A stretch of DNA of 64,000 nucleotides, taken from Bacillota bacterium. GTDB lineage: Bacteria; Bacillota; Clostridia; Lachnospirales; Cellulosilyticaceae. Location: contig JAEYPM010000090.1 of assembly GCA_023410675.1 (NCBI GenBank), positions 17,783 to 81,782 of the forward strand. The letters run 5' to 3'. The notes beneath the pieces were generated by a model. The model searched no databases. It worked only from the letters and a program-made list of their open reading frames with translations, and was not told the DNA's origin. Made by a program: the position numbers and the translations under genes. Within the stretch, counting starts at the first letter, position 1. Each line of letters opens with the position of its first letter. This document shows positions 26,401 to 34,860 of the stretch, in pieces.

Positions 26401-27789
26401 CAGTCTAGAGCACATGCTTACACAGAAGAACTATTTGGTTCTTCTCATGTATTTCGGGCAGGAACAATTGGCACTTTGGCAGAAAAGACTGCATATGGCT
26501 TTGTTCAGAAGTATTTAGAAGAAAAAAACATGGTTCTTAGTAAGGCTGAGATTGGTCGATTGACATTAGGCTGTACAGGTATTAAAAGGACTACAGGACA
26601 ACATCCAGGAGGTCTTATGATCGTTCCGAGAAACAATGACATACACAACTTTTGTCCAGTTCAAAGACCAGCTAATGACATGAAATCTACAACTACCACA
26701 ACACATTTTGATTATCATTCGATTAGTGGTAGATTATTAAAATTAGATATTTTAGGGCATGATGATCCAACCATAATACGTATGCTTGAAGATATAACAG
26801 GTATTGATGCTAGAACGATTCCCTTAGATGATAAAAAAGTTATGTCTTTATTTACAAGTACAGATGCCTTAAATGTAACTAAGGAAGAAATAAATAGCGA
26901 TGTTGGGTCTTTGGCACTTCCAGAGTTTGGAACTAAGTTTGTAAGGCAAATGCTAGTAGATACCAAACCTTCTACATTTTCTGATTTAATACGCATATCA
27001 GGTTTATCCCATGGTACGGATGTTTGGCTAAATAATGCACAAGAATTAGTAAGATCAGGAACAGCAAACATTTCTGAAGTTATTTCAACAAGAGATGATA
27101 TTATGGTTTATTTAATTATACAGGGTGTAGAGAAAAAGTCGGCATTTAAAATTATGGAATCTGTTAGAAAAGGAAAAGGACTATCAGAACAGCAAGAACA
27201 AGAAATGAGAGACGCAGGTGTTAAAGACTGGTATATAGATTCATGTAAAAAAATTAAATACATGTTTCCAAAGGCACATGCAGCAGCATATGTAATGATG
27301 GCTTTTCGTATTGCTTACTTTAAGGTATATTACCCAGAGGCTTTCTATGCAGCCTACTTTTCAATAAGAGCTAAGGGAGCTTTTGACTATGAACTTATGT
27401 GCAAAGGGAAGCAAGTATGTGAAGACGCAATAAAGCAGTTAGAACAAAGTTCAAATTTGTCAACGAAAGAAAAAGATATTTTAACTGTATTAGAAGTAGT
27501 AAGAGAAATGTATGCTAGAGGGATTATATTTAAACCTATTGACCTTTATGAATCTGATGCAGAACGTTTTATTATTAAACCAGATGGTATTTTACCTCCT
27601 TTTAATAGTTTGCAGGGGCTTGGGGATACTGCTGCTAAAAGCATCATTGAATCAAGAGGCACTGGAAATTTCTTGTCGATTGAAGATTTTAAGAATAAAA
27701 CAAAAGTCAGTGGTACAATAATAGAACTAATGAAGGAAAATAATATTTTGAGAGACTTACCAGAAACAAGTCAATTAAGTTTGTTTTAA
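23479..27789 (+). CDS. polC: PolC-type DNA polymerase III alpha subunit
   Basis: A 1436-residue replicative polymerase of low-GC Gram-positive type. Order: N-terminal domain (about 1-200), OB fold (about 225-315), PHP domain beginning 'ELHAHTQMSSMDAV', interrupted by the DEDD 3'-5' exonuclease ('IVFDLETTGFIPG' at about 420, 'AHNSDFDVSF'), then a zinc finger ('CPSCKYSD' and 'CPSCGK' near 905-935), the palm with 'PDIDLNFSG' near 964, and a C-terminal helix-hairpin-helix. It is the leading-strand replicase. Two adjacent ATGs (23479, 23482) are possible starts. Confidence 0.98.
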   Translation: MMIENNMNHCFSQVFSKLKIEENIRRLFDECIVDNIIINKSSKEIDIYLNSIDNSLLNEIKELEIQIKSNFIGVNRVSIKMIPKDIDTNQKEEILKDNWNSILSLITKENPFFGAIIYYSNWEMVQETLQITLPYDYRNYIEKMCCKEIMLKTICDLVGTINIAFNYSMKTKENMPKIEDETKNIIHQQVINVSHSVVKESKNQRVDKVQEDDDIIFGKEFNGAVTQLSSLSENDESVIIQVEILNVEIRDLKNENKLVIIDVTDYTNSITCKFFVKKEHFDKVKGNIKKGCWINIKGVLEYDSFIQERIIKAKDITKAHASKSIRMDQADEKRVELHAHTQMSSMDAVVPVSKLIERAALWGHKAIAITDHGVVQAFPDAAASAKKHKIKVIYGVEAYIVDDLASIVQSPKDQTFDDTYIVFDLETTGFIPGKDKITEIGAIKIRNGEIVDKYQTFVNPKQPISKEVTELTGITNEMVANAPIIEEVLPNFLDFIQDGVLVAHNSDFDVSFISYFAKSINFEINNSVVDTLGLARLLLPNLTKHKLNYVAQALDIELKNHHRAIDDAHATALIFLEFIKMFKKLSINSLNQINLYAAKQIDVKKLKTYHAIILVKDQVGLVNLYKMISKAHIEYFFKRPRIPKSIYMQYNEGLMIGSACEAGELYKAILENKAEEIIKDIANFYDYLEIQPIANNEFLVTNHKVSSKEELRTINKKIVHLGNQLGKLVIASGDVHFLDPEDEVYRRIIMKGQNFTDADHQPPLYLHTTDEFLKEFAYLGEEIAYQVVIENPNKIADLIEEVKPIPDETFPPEIEGAEDELIDITTKKAREIYGEPLPNPVKNRLDRELGSIIKNGFAVLYIIAQKLVWKSLEDGYLVGSRGSVGSSFVATMATITEVNPLPPHYICPSCKYSDFDSEDVKKFAGGSGCDMPDKSCPSCGKILQKEGHDIPFETFLGFDGDKEPDIDLNFSGEYQSRAHAYTEELFGSSHVFRAGTIGTLAEKTAYGFVQKYLEEKNMVLSKAEIGRLTLGCTGIKRTTGQHPGGLMIVPRNNDIHNFCPVQRPANDMKSTTTTTHFDYHSISGRLLKLDILGHDDPTIIRMLEDITGIDARTIPLDDKKVMSLFTSTDALNVTKEEINSDVGSLALPEFGTKFVRQMLVDTKPSTFSDLIRISGLSHGTDVWLNNAQELVRSGTANISEVISTRDDIMVYLIIQGVEKKSAFKIMESVRKGKGLSEQQEQEMRDAGVKDWYIDSCKKIKYMFPKAHAAAYVMMAFRIAYFKVYYPEAFYAAYFSIRAKGAFDYELMCKGKQVCEDAIKQLEQSSNLSTKEKDILTVLEVVREMYARGIIFKPIDLYESDAERFIIKPDGILPPFNSLQGLGDTAAKSIIESRGTGNFLSIEDFKNKTKVSGTIIELMKENNILRDLPETSQLSLF

Positions 27790-27819
27790 TGAATAAATAA
27801 CGATTATTTTAAATTGTGC

Positions 27820-27848
27820 TTGATTTTATATAAAAATAGGAGTATACT
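27820..27848 (+). promoter_or_regulatory. Promoter of the rimP-nusA-infB operon
   Basis: TTGATT (27820-27825), a 17-base spacer and TATACT (27843-27848). Transcription would start near 27855 and give a leader of about 145 bases that contains the hairpin at 27873-27908. Confidence 0.75.
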
Positions 27849-27872
27849 TTTGTATTATATAAACGTGTGTTC

Positions 27873-27908
27873 TGTAGAAAGAGTGGGTCTTGGCCCACTC
27901 TTTCTACA
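27873..27908 (+). promoter_or_regulatory. 15-bp perfect hairpin in the rimP leader
   Basis: Bases 27873-27887 (tgtagaaagagtggg) pair perfectly with 27894-27908 around a six-base loop. No T-run follows directly (tgttttatg). It lies just after the rimP promoter, so it is likely part of the 5' leader, perhaps an attenuator or a processing or autoregulatory site; it could also act as the terminator of polC. Confidence 0.7.
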
Positions 27909-27998
27909 TGTTTTATGATAATGAAATATATTTAAATGAATTTAAGAAGTATAAATTTAAAAAGTAAATTTTTTATTATTATTATACAGAGGTGAGCT

Positions 27999-28457
27999 AT
28001 GAAAAAAATTATTGAAGAAGTTTCTCATTATCTAGAACCTATTATAAAAGAAAAGGCTGTTGAATTAGTTGATGTAGAATTTGTAAAAGAAGGGCCAAAC
28101 TACTATTTAAGAATTTATATAGACAAAGAAAATGGTGTAACTATTGATGATTGTGTCAATGTAAGCAGGGCTATAGAAGTGATATTAGATGATAAGGATG
28201 TTATACAGCAAAAATATGTTTTAGAGGTAAGTTCACCTGGAATAGATAGAGTACTAAAGAAAGACAAGGATTTTGAAAAGTACAAAGGAAGACTTATAGA
28301 CATCAAGTTATATAAACCAATTAATCATAATAAGCACTTACAGGGCATATTAATTGCAAAAACACCAGATAAGCTTGTTATTGAAGATAGTAACCATAAG
28401 CAAATAGAATTAAACACAAATGATATCGCATTAGTAAGACTAGCCGTTGTATTTTGA
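27999..28457 (+). CDS. rimP: Ribosome maturation factor RimP
   Basis: A 152-residue protein needed for 30S subunit maturation. Family features are 'ELVDVEFVKEGPNYYLRIYID', 'CVNVSRAIEVILD' and 'LEVSSPGIDRVLKKDKDF'. It heads the rimP-nusA-ylxR-ylxQ-infB-rbfA operon, the usual bacterial order. The ribosome site is 'gaggtg' before the ATG. Confidence 0.97.
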   Translation: MKKIIEEVSHYLEPIIKEKAVELVDVEFVKEGPNYYLRIYIDKENGVTIDDCVNVSRAIEVILDDKDVIQQKYVLEVSSPGIDRVLKKDKDFEKYKGRLIDIKLYKPINHNKHLQGILIAKTPDKLVIEDSNHKQIELNTNDIALVRLAVVF

Positions 28458-28493
28458 TTATAGTGAGGGATTTATTATGAGGAGGATATTACA

Positions 28494-29648
28494 ATGAATA
28501 AAGATTTTATTGCTGCAATTGAGGAAATTGCTAAAACAAAGGGAATTAATAAAGAAAAATTACATGAGGCTATAAGACAGTCAGTAGAAGTAGCATGTAA
28601 AAAACATTTTGGAATTGGAGCAGCTGTAAAACAAAACATTAAAACCACGATTAATGAAGAAAATGGAGAAGTTAAGGTATTTGCCATAAAAAAAATAGTT
28701 GAAGATGAAGAAGTAAATAATACACTTTTAGAAATAGGAATTACTGATGCAAAAAATATCAGTCCAGTTGTAAAGCTTGATGATACAATTGAAGTTGAGG
28801 TTACTCCAAAGAACTTTGGGCGCATTGCAGCACAAAATGCTAAACAAGTTGTCATTCAAAAAATTAAAGAAGCAGAAAGACAAATGGTTTATGAAGAATA
28901 TAGTGTAAAGCTTAGTGACATAGTAAAAGGTAGAGTACTTAGAAAAGAGAAAAATGGTTATATTGTTCAGTTAGACTTTACAGAGGCATCATTGCCACTT
29001 AGTGAGGCAATGCCTACAGAAAACTTTGAAAAAGAGATGGGACAAGGAATGGGAGTGAGCGAGATTAAATCGTTTTATTTACTTTCCGTCAAAGATTTTA
29101 ATAAGAATGAAGGAAAAGCAGATAGTAAAAATAAAAATTCTGGAGCTCAAGTTATTGTTTCACGTACACATCCTGACCTTGTCAAAAGATTATTTGAACA
29201 AGAAGTGGTAGAAATCAAAGATGGAACAGTTGTTATACGAGGTATCGCAAGAGAGGCAGGATCACGTACAAAGATGGCAGTGCATTCTAATGATCCATTA
29301 GTAGATCCTATTGGTTCTTGTGTAGGAGAAAAAGGTAAACGTATTAATACAATAGTTGATGAACTTGGAGGAGAAAAAATTGATATAGTTCGCTATAGTG
29401 ATGATCCGAAAGAATTCATTAGGGCAGCACTTAGCCCTGCTAAGGTGCTTGATGTTTGTATCGATGAATCTTCATTTGAGAAAGGATCAGAAAAAAGTGC
29501 TCAAGTTCTTGTACCAGCTAATATATTGACATTAGCTATTGGAAAAGGTGGGCAGAATGTAAGATTGGCGGCTAAATTAACTGGATGGAAAATAGACATT
29601 AAAAGTGCATCACCTGAAGAAGAAAGAGAGTATAGTGTAGAGGAGTGA
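28494..29648 (+). CDS. nusA: Transcription termination/antitermination factor NusA
   Basis: A 384-residue NusA of the short Gram-positive form. It has an N-terminal RNA polymerase-binding domain (about 1-125), an S1 domain ('SDIVKGRVLRKEKNGYIVQL', about 135-200) and two KH domains ('DPIGSCVGEKGKRINTI' and 'ILTLAIGKGGQNVRLAAKLTG'). The C-terminal acidic repeats of E. coli NusA are absent, as expected. It controls pausing, termination and rRNA antitermination. Confidence 0.98.
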   Translation: MNKDFIAAIEEIAKTKGINKEKLHEAIRQSVEVACKKHFGIGAAVKQNIKTTINEENGEVKVFAIKKIVEDEEVNNTLLEIGITDAKNISPVVKLDDTIEVEVTPKNFGRIAAQNAKQVVIQKIKEAERQMVYEEYSVKLSDIVKGRVLRKEKNGYIVQLDFTEASLPLSEAMPTENFEKEMGQGMGVSEIKSFYLLSVKDFNKNEGKADSKNKNSGAQVIVSRTHPDLVKRLFEQEVVEIKDGTVVIRGIAREAGSRTKMAVHSNDPLVDPIGSCVGEKGKRINTIVDELGGEKIDIVRYSDDPKEFIRAALSPAKVLDVCIDESSFEKGSEKSAQVLVPANILTLAIGKGGQNVRLAAKLTGWKIDIKSASPEEEREYSVEE

Positions 29649-29652
29649 TTTT

Positions 29653-29931
29653 ATGAAGCCAAGAAAGATTCCTTTACGAAAATGTACAGGATGCAGTGAG
29701 ATGAAAGATAAGAGAACAATGATTAGAGTGGTAAAGTCTAGTGATGATCAATTTTCTTTAGACTTCACAGGTAAGAAACCTGGACGTGGTGCTTATATAT
29801 GTAAAAATATTACTTGCCTAGATAGAGCAGAGTCAAATAAAGGACTTGAAAAGTCATTTAAAATGTCTATTAATAAAGAGATTTATAAATTATTAAGAGA
29901 AGAATTTGAAAGTAATGGAAATAATGAATGA
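29653..29931 (+). CDS. ylxR: YlxR/RnpM-family RNA-binding protein
   Basis: A 92-residue protein with the DUF448 signature 'PLRKCTGCSEMKDKRTMIRVV' and 'KPGRGAYICKN'. YlxR proteins lie between nusA and infB; in B. subtilis the protein (now called RnpM) binds RNase P RNA and modulates its activity. It overlaps the next gene, which encodes an L7Ae-like protein. Confidence 0.95.
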   Translation: MKPRKIPLRKCTGCSEMKDKRTMIRVVKSSDDQFSLDFTGKKPGRGAYICKNITCLDRAESNKGLEKSFKMSINKEIYKLLREEFESNGNNE

Positions 29932-30235
29932 GTTAAAGATATATCAGTTAATCGGAATATGCCAGAAGGCAAGAAAATTAGTTTCAGGTGAATTTGCATG
30001 TAAAAAGGCAGTACTTGACAATAGTGCCTGTCTTATCATTGTTGCACATGATGCTTCAGAAAACACAAAAAAGCTATTTAGAGATAAATGTAGTTATAGA
30101 AGCATTAAGTGTCTTGTCTGGAGCGAAAAAGAAAAACTAGGTAATATATTAGGAAAAGATCAAAGAGCAGTAATAGCAATACTTGATCAAAAGTTAGGAA
30201 TTAAATTAAATGAAATGATCGAAGCGACCCATTAA
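29915..30235 (+). CDS. ylxQ: L7Ae-family RNA-binding protein (YlxQ)
   Basis: About 106 residues, L7Ae/L30e/S12e/Gadd45 fold: 'LIGICQKARKLVSGEFACKKAV' and 'LIIVAHDASENTKKLF'. Members of this family bind kink-turn RNA. It overlaps the end of ylxR. Several in-frame starts exist (TTG 29906, ATG 29915, ATG 29924), and none has a strong ribosome site, so translation is probably coupled to ylxR. Confidence 0.92.
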   Translation: MEIMNELKIYQLIGICQKARKLVSGEFACKKAVLDNSACLIIVAHDASENTKKLFRDKCSYRSIKCLVWSEKEKLGNILGKDQRAVIAILDQKLGIKLNEMIEATH

Positions 30236-30253
30236 ATAATTGGAGGTGGATTT

Positions 30254-32617
30254 ATGTCTAAAATAAGAGTTTATGAATTAGCTAAAAAACTAGATGTAAA
30301 TACAAAAGATATAATAAGTAAGCTTAAGGAGCATGATGTTGTTGTCCAAAGTCATATGAGTACTTTAAGTGAAAAAGAAATTGAGCTCATTACGAAACAC
30401 TTTTCTTCAGATAATGTTAATGAAGTAAATAAGGATTCAAAAAAGAATCAATCTGAAGATAATAAAAATCAAAAGAAAAGTGAAAACTCAGCTGGTGATA
30501 AGATAGCCAAAGGTGCGTCAAAAAAGAAAAGTTTCAATAAACCTTTAGATAGCAATATGACAAAACTAAGTAATAAAGAAGTAATCAATGATGAGCCTAA
30601 AAGAGAAATCTTAGAGACAAAAGAAAAATTGGCTAATAGGTCAAATAATAAACCTAATAGTAATCAAAACAAAAATCAAAATAATAAGCAAAACAAAAAT
30701 CAAAATAGTAATCAAAACAGTAATCAAAACAGTAATCAAAATAGTAATCAAAACAGTAATCAAAATAATAAGCAAAATAATAAGCAGGACATTAAACAAG
30801 AAGTTAAACAAGAAATTAAGCAAGAAGTTAAGCAAGAAATTAAAGAAGATGTACAAGAGGATATAATAAGAATTATTCAGCTTCCAACAACTATTTCTAT
30901 AAAAGATTTAGCTCAAAAATTACAGCAAGCCCCTACTACGCTTATTAAGTCTCTTATGAAAAAGGGTATTATTGCAACCATCAATCAAGAAATAGACTTT
31001 GAGCTAGCAAGCCAAGTAGCAGAAGAGTATGATGTGCTAACAGAACCAGAAGAAGAAGTAGATTTATTAGAAGAAGTGTTTGGTATTTCTGAAGATGCCC
31101 CTGAAGATCTAGTAGAAAGACCACCTGTTGTTGTTGTTATGGGGCATGTTGATCATGGTAAAACATCGTTATTAGATGCAATACGTTCAACAAGTGTAAC
31201 GACACGAGAAGCAGGCGGTATTACGCAACATATAGGTGCTTCTTCTATAAGTATTAATTCTAAGAAAATTACATTTTTAGATACTCCTGGTCATGAAGCG
31301 TTTACAGCTATGCGTATGAGAGGGGCACAAGTTACAGATATTGCTATACTTGTTGTAGCTGCTGATGATGGTGTAATGCCACAAACAATAGAAGCAATTA
31401 ATCACGCAAAAGCAGCCAACGTTCAAATAATTGTTGCTATAAATAAAATGGATAAACATGGTGCAAACCCTGATAGAGTAAAACAAGAACTTGCAGACCA
31501 AGGATTATTAGTTGAAGATTGGGGTGGCGATGTTATTTGTGTTCCTGTTTCAGCAACGAAAAAAGAAGGGCTAGATACGCTTTTAGACATGGTTCTTTTA
31601 GTTGGGGAAATGGCGGATTTGAAAGCAAACCCAAATAAAAAGGCAAGAGGCACTATTATTGAATCACAGCTTGATAAAGGAAGAGGACCAGTAGCTACAG
31701 TTCTTGTACAAGAGGGAACATTAAAAGTGAGTGATCCTATAGTTGCAGGGACTTCATTTGGTAGAATAAGAGCTATGATTGATGATAAAGGAAGAAATAT
31801 AAAGAAAGCTCCTCCATCTACACCAGTAGAAATATTAGGATTATCAGAAGTTCCTATGGCAGGAGATATGTTTTATGTAGCAAATTCAGATAAACAAGCA
31901 AGGCAAGTGGCAGACAAAATAAAAGCTCAAGGAAGACAACAACTTACTGGGCAATCAACAAATAAAGTCTCACTTGATGACTTGTTCCAACAAATCCAAG
32001 AAGGGAAAATTAAAGATCTCAATATTGTTATCAAAGCAGACGTGCAAGGTTCTGTTGAAGCAGTTCGCCAAAGTTTAGAAAAACTTTCAAATGATGAAGT
32101 GCGTATTAAAATAATTCATGGTGGCGTAGGAGCTATCACAGAATATGATGTTATGTTAGCATCAGCTTCAGGAGCAATTATCATTGGATTTAATGTAAGA
32201 CCAGAGGCAAGTACAAAAGCAATGGCAGACAGGGAACAGGTTGATATACGTCTCTATAGAATTATCTATAATGCCATAGAAGATATACAAGCTGCCATGA
32301 AAGGTATGCTAGATCCAGAATACGTTGAGAAGGTAACAGGGCATGCCCAAATTAGACAAACATTTAAAGTATCTGGAGTTGGTACTATTGGGGGATCATA
32401 TGTATTAGATGGAAAGATCTACCGTAATTCAAAAGTACGTATTGTTAGAGATGGTATTGTCGTATATGAAGGTCATTTATCATCTTTAAAAAGATTTAAA
32501 GACGATGTAAAAGAAGTAAGCACCAATTATGAATGTGGTCTTATGTTTGAAAGGTATAATGACATAAAAATTGGAGATGTTGTAGAAGCATTTATACTTG
32601 AAGAAATTCCAAGATAG
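30254..32617 (+). CDS. infB: Translation initiation factor IF-2
   Basis: A 787-residue IF-2. The first 50 residues form an IF2-N module, then comes a long low-complexity Asn/Gln/Lys region (about 130-200) coded by a 12-base tandem repeat, a second IF2-N module (about 205-260), and the GTPase with P-loop 'GHVDHGKT' at 297-304, 'DTPGHEAFTAMR' and 'NKMDK'. Domains C1 and C2, which bind fMet-tRNA, complete it. The repeat is discussed in the findings. Central gene of the rimP-infB operon. Confidence 0.98.
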   Translation: MSKIRVYELAKKLDVNTKDIISKLKEHDVVVQSHMSTLSEKEIELITKHFSSDNVNEVNKDSKKNQSEDNKNQKKSENSAGDKIAKGASKKKSFNKPLDSNMTKLSNKEVINDEPKREILETKEKLANRSNNKPNSNQNKNQNNKQNKNQNSNQNSNQNSNQNSNQNSNQNNKQNNKQDIKQEVKQEIKQEVKQEIKEDVQEDIIRIIQLPTTISIKDLAQKLQQAPTTLIKSLMKKGIIATINQEIDFELASQVAEEYDVLTEPEEEVDLLEEVFGISEDAPEDLVERPPVVVVMGHVDHGKTSLLDAIRSTSVTTREAGGITQHIGASSISINSKKITFLDTPGHEAFTAMRMRGAQVTDIAILVVAADDGVMPQTIEAINHAKAANVQIIVAINKMDKHGANPDRVKQELADQGLLVEDWGGDVICVPVSATKKEGLDTLLDMVLLVGEMADLKANPNKKARGTIIESQLDKGRGPVATVLVQEGTLKVSDPIVAGTSFGRIRAMIDDKGRNIKKAPPSTPVEILGLSEVPMAGDMFYVANSDKQARQVADKIKAQGRQQLTGQSTNKVSLDDLFQQIQEGKIKDLNIVIKADVQGSVEAVRQSLEKLSNDEVRIKIIHGGVGAITEYDVMLASASGAIIIGFNVRPEASTKAMADREQVDIRLYRIIYNAIEDIQAAMKGMLDPEYVEKVTGHAQIRQTFKVSGVGTIGGSYVLDGKIYRNSKVRIVRDGIVVYEGHLSSLKRFKDDVKEVSTNYECGLMFERYNDIKIGDVVEAFILEEIPR
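30702..30765 (+). repeat. 12-base tandem repeat in infB coding for Asn-Ser-Asn-Gln
   Basis: About five near-identical copies of agtaatcaaaac (with t/c variation in the last codon) encode repeated NSNQ. Similar but more degenerate NKNQ/NNKQ units flank it from 30650 to 30790, followed by KQEV/KQEI units. The unit is a multiple of three, so copy-number changes keep the frame. Confidence 0.9.
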
Positions 32618-32627
32618 GGTGATTAAT

Positions 32628-32984
32628 ATGGCAAATCAGAGGCTTGTAAGGACAAATGAAGAAATAAAAAGAGAATTATCTGATATTATTAGAACTGAAG
32701 TAAAGGACCCAAGGCTAGCAGGTGTTATGATTAGTGTGGTAGCTGTTGAAACAACTAATGATCTTAAAACATCTAAAGTATATATTAGTGTATTACAAGA
32801 CGATAAAAGAGATGATGTTATGCATGCACTAAACTCAGCACATGGTTTTATAAGAAAAGAAGTAGCTAGAAGAATTAATCTTAGAAATACACCAGAATTT
32901 ATTTTTAAACTAGATGAAACTATTAAATATGGAATGCATATGGAACAGGTAATTAAAGAGGTTCTCAAAGGTAGTGAAGAGTAA
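32628..32984 (+). CDS. rbfA: Ribosome-binding factor A
   Basis: A 118-residue KH-like protein for 30S maturation, with 'RTNEEIKRELSDIIRTEVKDPRL' in character and 'RKEVARRINLRNTPEFIFKLDETI'. I chose the ATG at 32628, 8 bases after 'tagggtg' and giving the standard N-terminus; an upstream in-frame start at 32598 lies inside infB and adds no conserved sequence. It overlaps nrnA by one base. Confidence 0.96.
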   Translation: MANQRLVRTNEEIKRELSDIIRTEVKDPRLAGVMISVVAVETTNDLKTSKVYISVLQDDKRDDVMHALNSAHGFIRKEVARRINLRNTPEFIFKLDETIKYGMHMEQVIKEVLKGSEE

Positions 32985-33922
32985 TGTGTGAGAGAATAAT
33001 TACTGCATTAAAAAGAGCAAAACATGTTTTAGTAGTAACACATCATAATCCAGATGGAGATGCGATAGGTGCATTAGGTGGTATTGGCCACATATGTAGT
33101 TTTTTAAGTGTACCTTACACATTGTTATTAGAAACTCATCCAAAAAAATTATGTTATATTACAGAGGGACTTAATATCTCAGATAAATTTACTGAGAACT
33201 TTGATACATTTGTTAGTGTTGATTGTGGAGATGTTTATAGATTTGAAAAATATATTCATTATTATGACAGTGCACAAGTAACCATTAATATTGACCATCA
33301 TCAAACGAATAATCTTTTTGCTGACATCAATTATGTTGAAGCAGATGCTTCCTCAGCATCTGAATTAGTTTATAACCTTGCTAAAGCATGTAATATGCCT
33401 ACTACAGTTGACTTTGCAAAAGCTATTTATACAGGGGTTGTTTCAGATACAGGTGGATTTATGTACCCTGCAACGAAACCAAGCACACATAGAGTAGCTG
33501 CAGAATTAATTAGTTTAAATTTCGATTTCACTTCAATTTATCATTCGCTCGTCCATTTAAAGTCAGAAAAGACAATAACACTTGAAACAATTGCGATGAA
33601 TCGTCTTGTAAAACTAAATAATAAAGGATTTTTCTTAACTTATATTACAAAACAAGATTTAAACAGTGTTGAGGCAGATAAGGATGATATATCTGGAATT
33701 GTCAGCTATATTAAGAACATTGAAGGATGTAATATGGCAGTATTCATTTATGAAGAGGCATATAATAAGTATAAGGTAAGTTTAAGAAGTAATGAGCCTT
33801 ATGATGTAGCTTCTATTGCCCAAAGCTTCAGCGGGGGTGGGCATAAAAGAGCTGCTGGTGCAACAATAGATGGTTCATTAGAACAGGTTGTAGATATACT
33901 TAAGCAAAAACTTATCTTATAA
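32984..33922 (+). CDS. nrnA: DHH/DHHA1 phosphoesterase, NrnA-like oligoribonuclease
   Basis: A 312-residue DHH-family protein with 'THHNPDGDAIGAL', 'SVDCGD', 'IDHHQTN' and the C-terminal DHHA1 motif 'FSGGGHKRAAGA'. NrnA degrades short RNAs (nanoRNA) and pAp, and related proteins cleave c-di-AMP or pGpG. Between rbfA and truB is its usual place in Firmicutes. The exact substrate cannot be told from sequence. Confidence 0.93.
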   Translation: MCERIITALKRAKHVLVVTHHNPDGDAIGALGGIGHICSFLSVPYTLLLETHPKKLCYITEGLNISDKFTENFDTFVSVDCGDVYRFEKYIHYYDSAQVTINIDHHQTNNLFADINYVEADASSASELVYNLAKACNMPTTVDFAKAIYTGVVSDTGGFMYPATKPSTHRVAAELISLNFDFTSIYHSLVHLKSEKTITLETIAMNRLVKLNNKGFFLTYITKQDLNSVEADKDDISGIVSYIKNIEGCNMAVFIYEEAYNKYKVSLRSNEPYDVASIAQSFSGGGHKRAAGATIDGSLEQVVDILKQKLIL

Positions 33923-33950
33923 TATTTAAATAAGAGAAGGATAGAAAAAT

Positions 33951-34844
33951 ATGATAAGCGGTATTATAAATGTTTTTAAAGAGAAGGGATATACATCACA
34001 CGATGTTGTTGCCAAGGCAAGAGGAATTTTACATGAAAAAAAAATTGGCCATGCAGGAACCCTTGATCCAAATGCAGAAGGAGTACTGCCTTTATGTATA
34101 GGAAATGCAACAAAAGCTATAGAGTATTTAACTAATGAAGATAAATGTTATGAGGCTGAAGTTATACTAGGTGCAAATACAACAACTGAAGATGAAACAG
34201 GAGACATTATAGAGACATTTCCAGTTAATATAGATAAAGATGAAGTAGAACATGTAATGAGTACTTTTATAGGAGAATACGAACAAATACCACCAATGTA
34301 TTCAGCTATAAAAGTTAATGGAGTAAGGCTCTATGAATTAGCAAGAAAAGGTATTATCATAGAAAGACCAAAAAGACAGGTTTACGTCTATGAATGTTCT
34401 GTAAGTGATTGGTTATCACATAATCGCTTTAAGATTAAAGTAAGATGTTCTAAAGGAACATATATACGTACACTTTGCAGTGATATAGGAATAAAGCTAA
34501 ACTGTGGTGCATACATGGGTGCTTTATTACGCACTAAGGTAGGCAGATTTGAATTGAAAAATAGTGTTTTCTTATCTGAATTAGAGCAAAACAAAGATAA
34601 TCTTTCAAAATATATATACTCAATAGAAAATATATTTGAGGATTTTCCTAAAGGGTTTATAAAAGATAAGGCAAGGACGCGTCTTTATAATGGTAATAAA
34701 TTGTTTTTAGGGGACATAGATATTCAAGATCAATTTTACCATCAAAAAATATGCATTTATGACGACCACTGCCTTAGAGGAATATATGTATTTAATGAGG
34801 TAGAAAAATGTTTTTCACCTGAAAAAATGTTTTTACCCAGATAA
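33951..34844 (+). CDS. truB: tRNA pseudouridine-55 synthase
   Basis: A 297-residue pseudouridine synthase with the catalytic Asp at D39 in 'GHAGTLDPNAEGVLPL', plus 'YEAEVILGANTTTEDETGD', 'PPMYSAIKVNG' and 'CSKGTYIRTLCSDIG'. It modifies U55 in the T-loop of tRNAs and also acts as a tRNA chaperone. The truB-ribF-rpsO order is conserved in Firmicutes. Confidence 0.98.
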   Translation: MISGIINVFKEKGYTSHDVVAKARGILHEKKIGHAGTLDPNAEGVLPLCIGNATKAIEYLTNEDKCYEAEVILGANTTTEDETGDIIETFPVNIDKDEVEHVMSTFIGEYEQIPPMYSAIKVNGVRLYELARKGIIIERPKRQVYVYECSVSDWLSHNRFKIKVRCSKGTYIRTLCSDIGIKLNCGAYMGALLRTKVGRFELKNSVFLSELEQNKDNLSKYIYSIENIFEDFPKGFIKDKARTRLYNGNKLFLGDIDIQDQFYHQKICIYDDHCLRGIYVFNEVEKCFSPEKMFLPR

Positions 34845-34860
34845 TTAAGAGGTGTATATC

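Noticed and set aside
30650..30790. Possible CRISPR-like array
   Set aside because: The units are 12 bases, contiguous, without spacers and inside a coding sequence, so it is a coding tandem repeat.
30641..30856. Reverse-strand ORF of 71 codons rich in Leu, Ile and Phe across the infB repeat
   Set aside because: It is the antisense reading of the tandem repeat in infB; the pattern comes from the repeat and there is no ribosome site.
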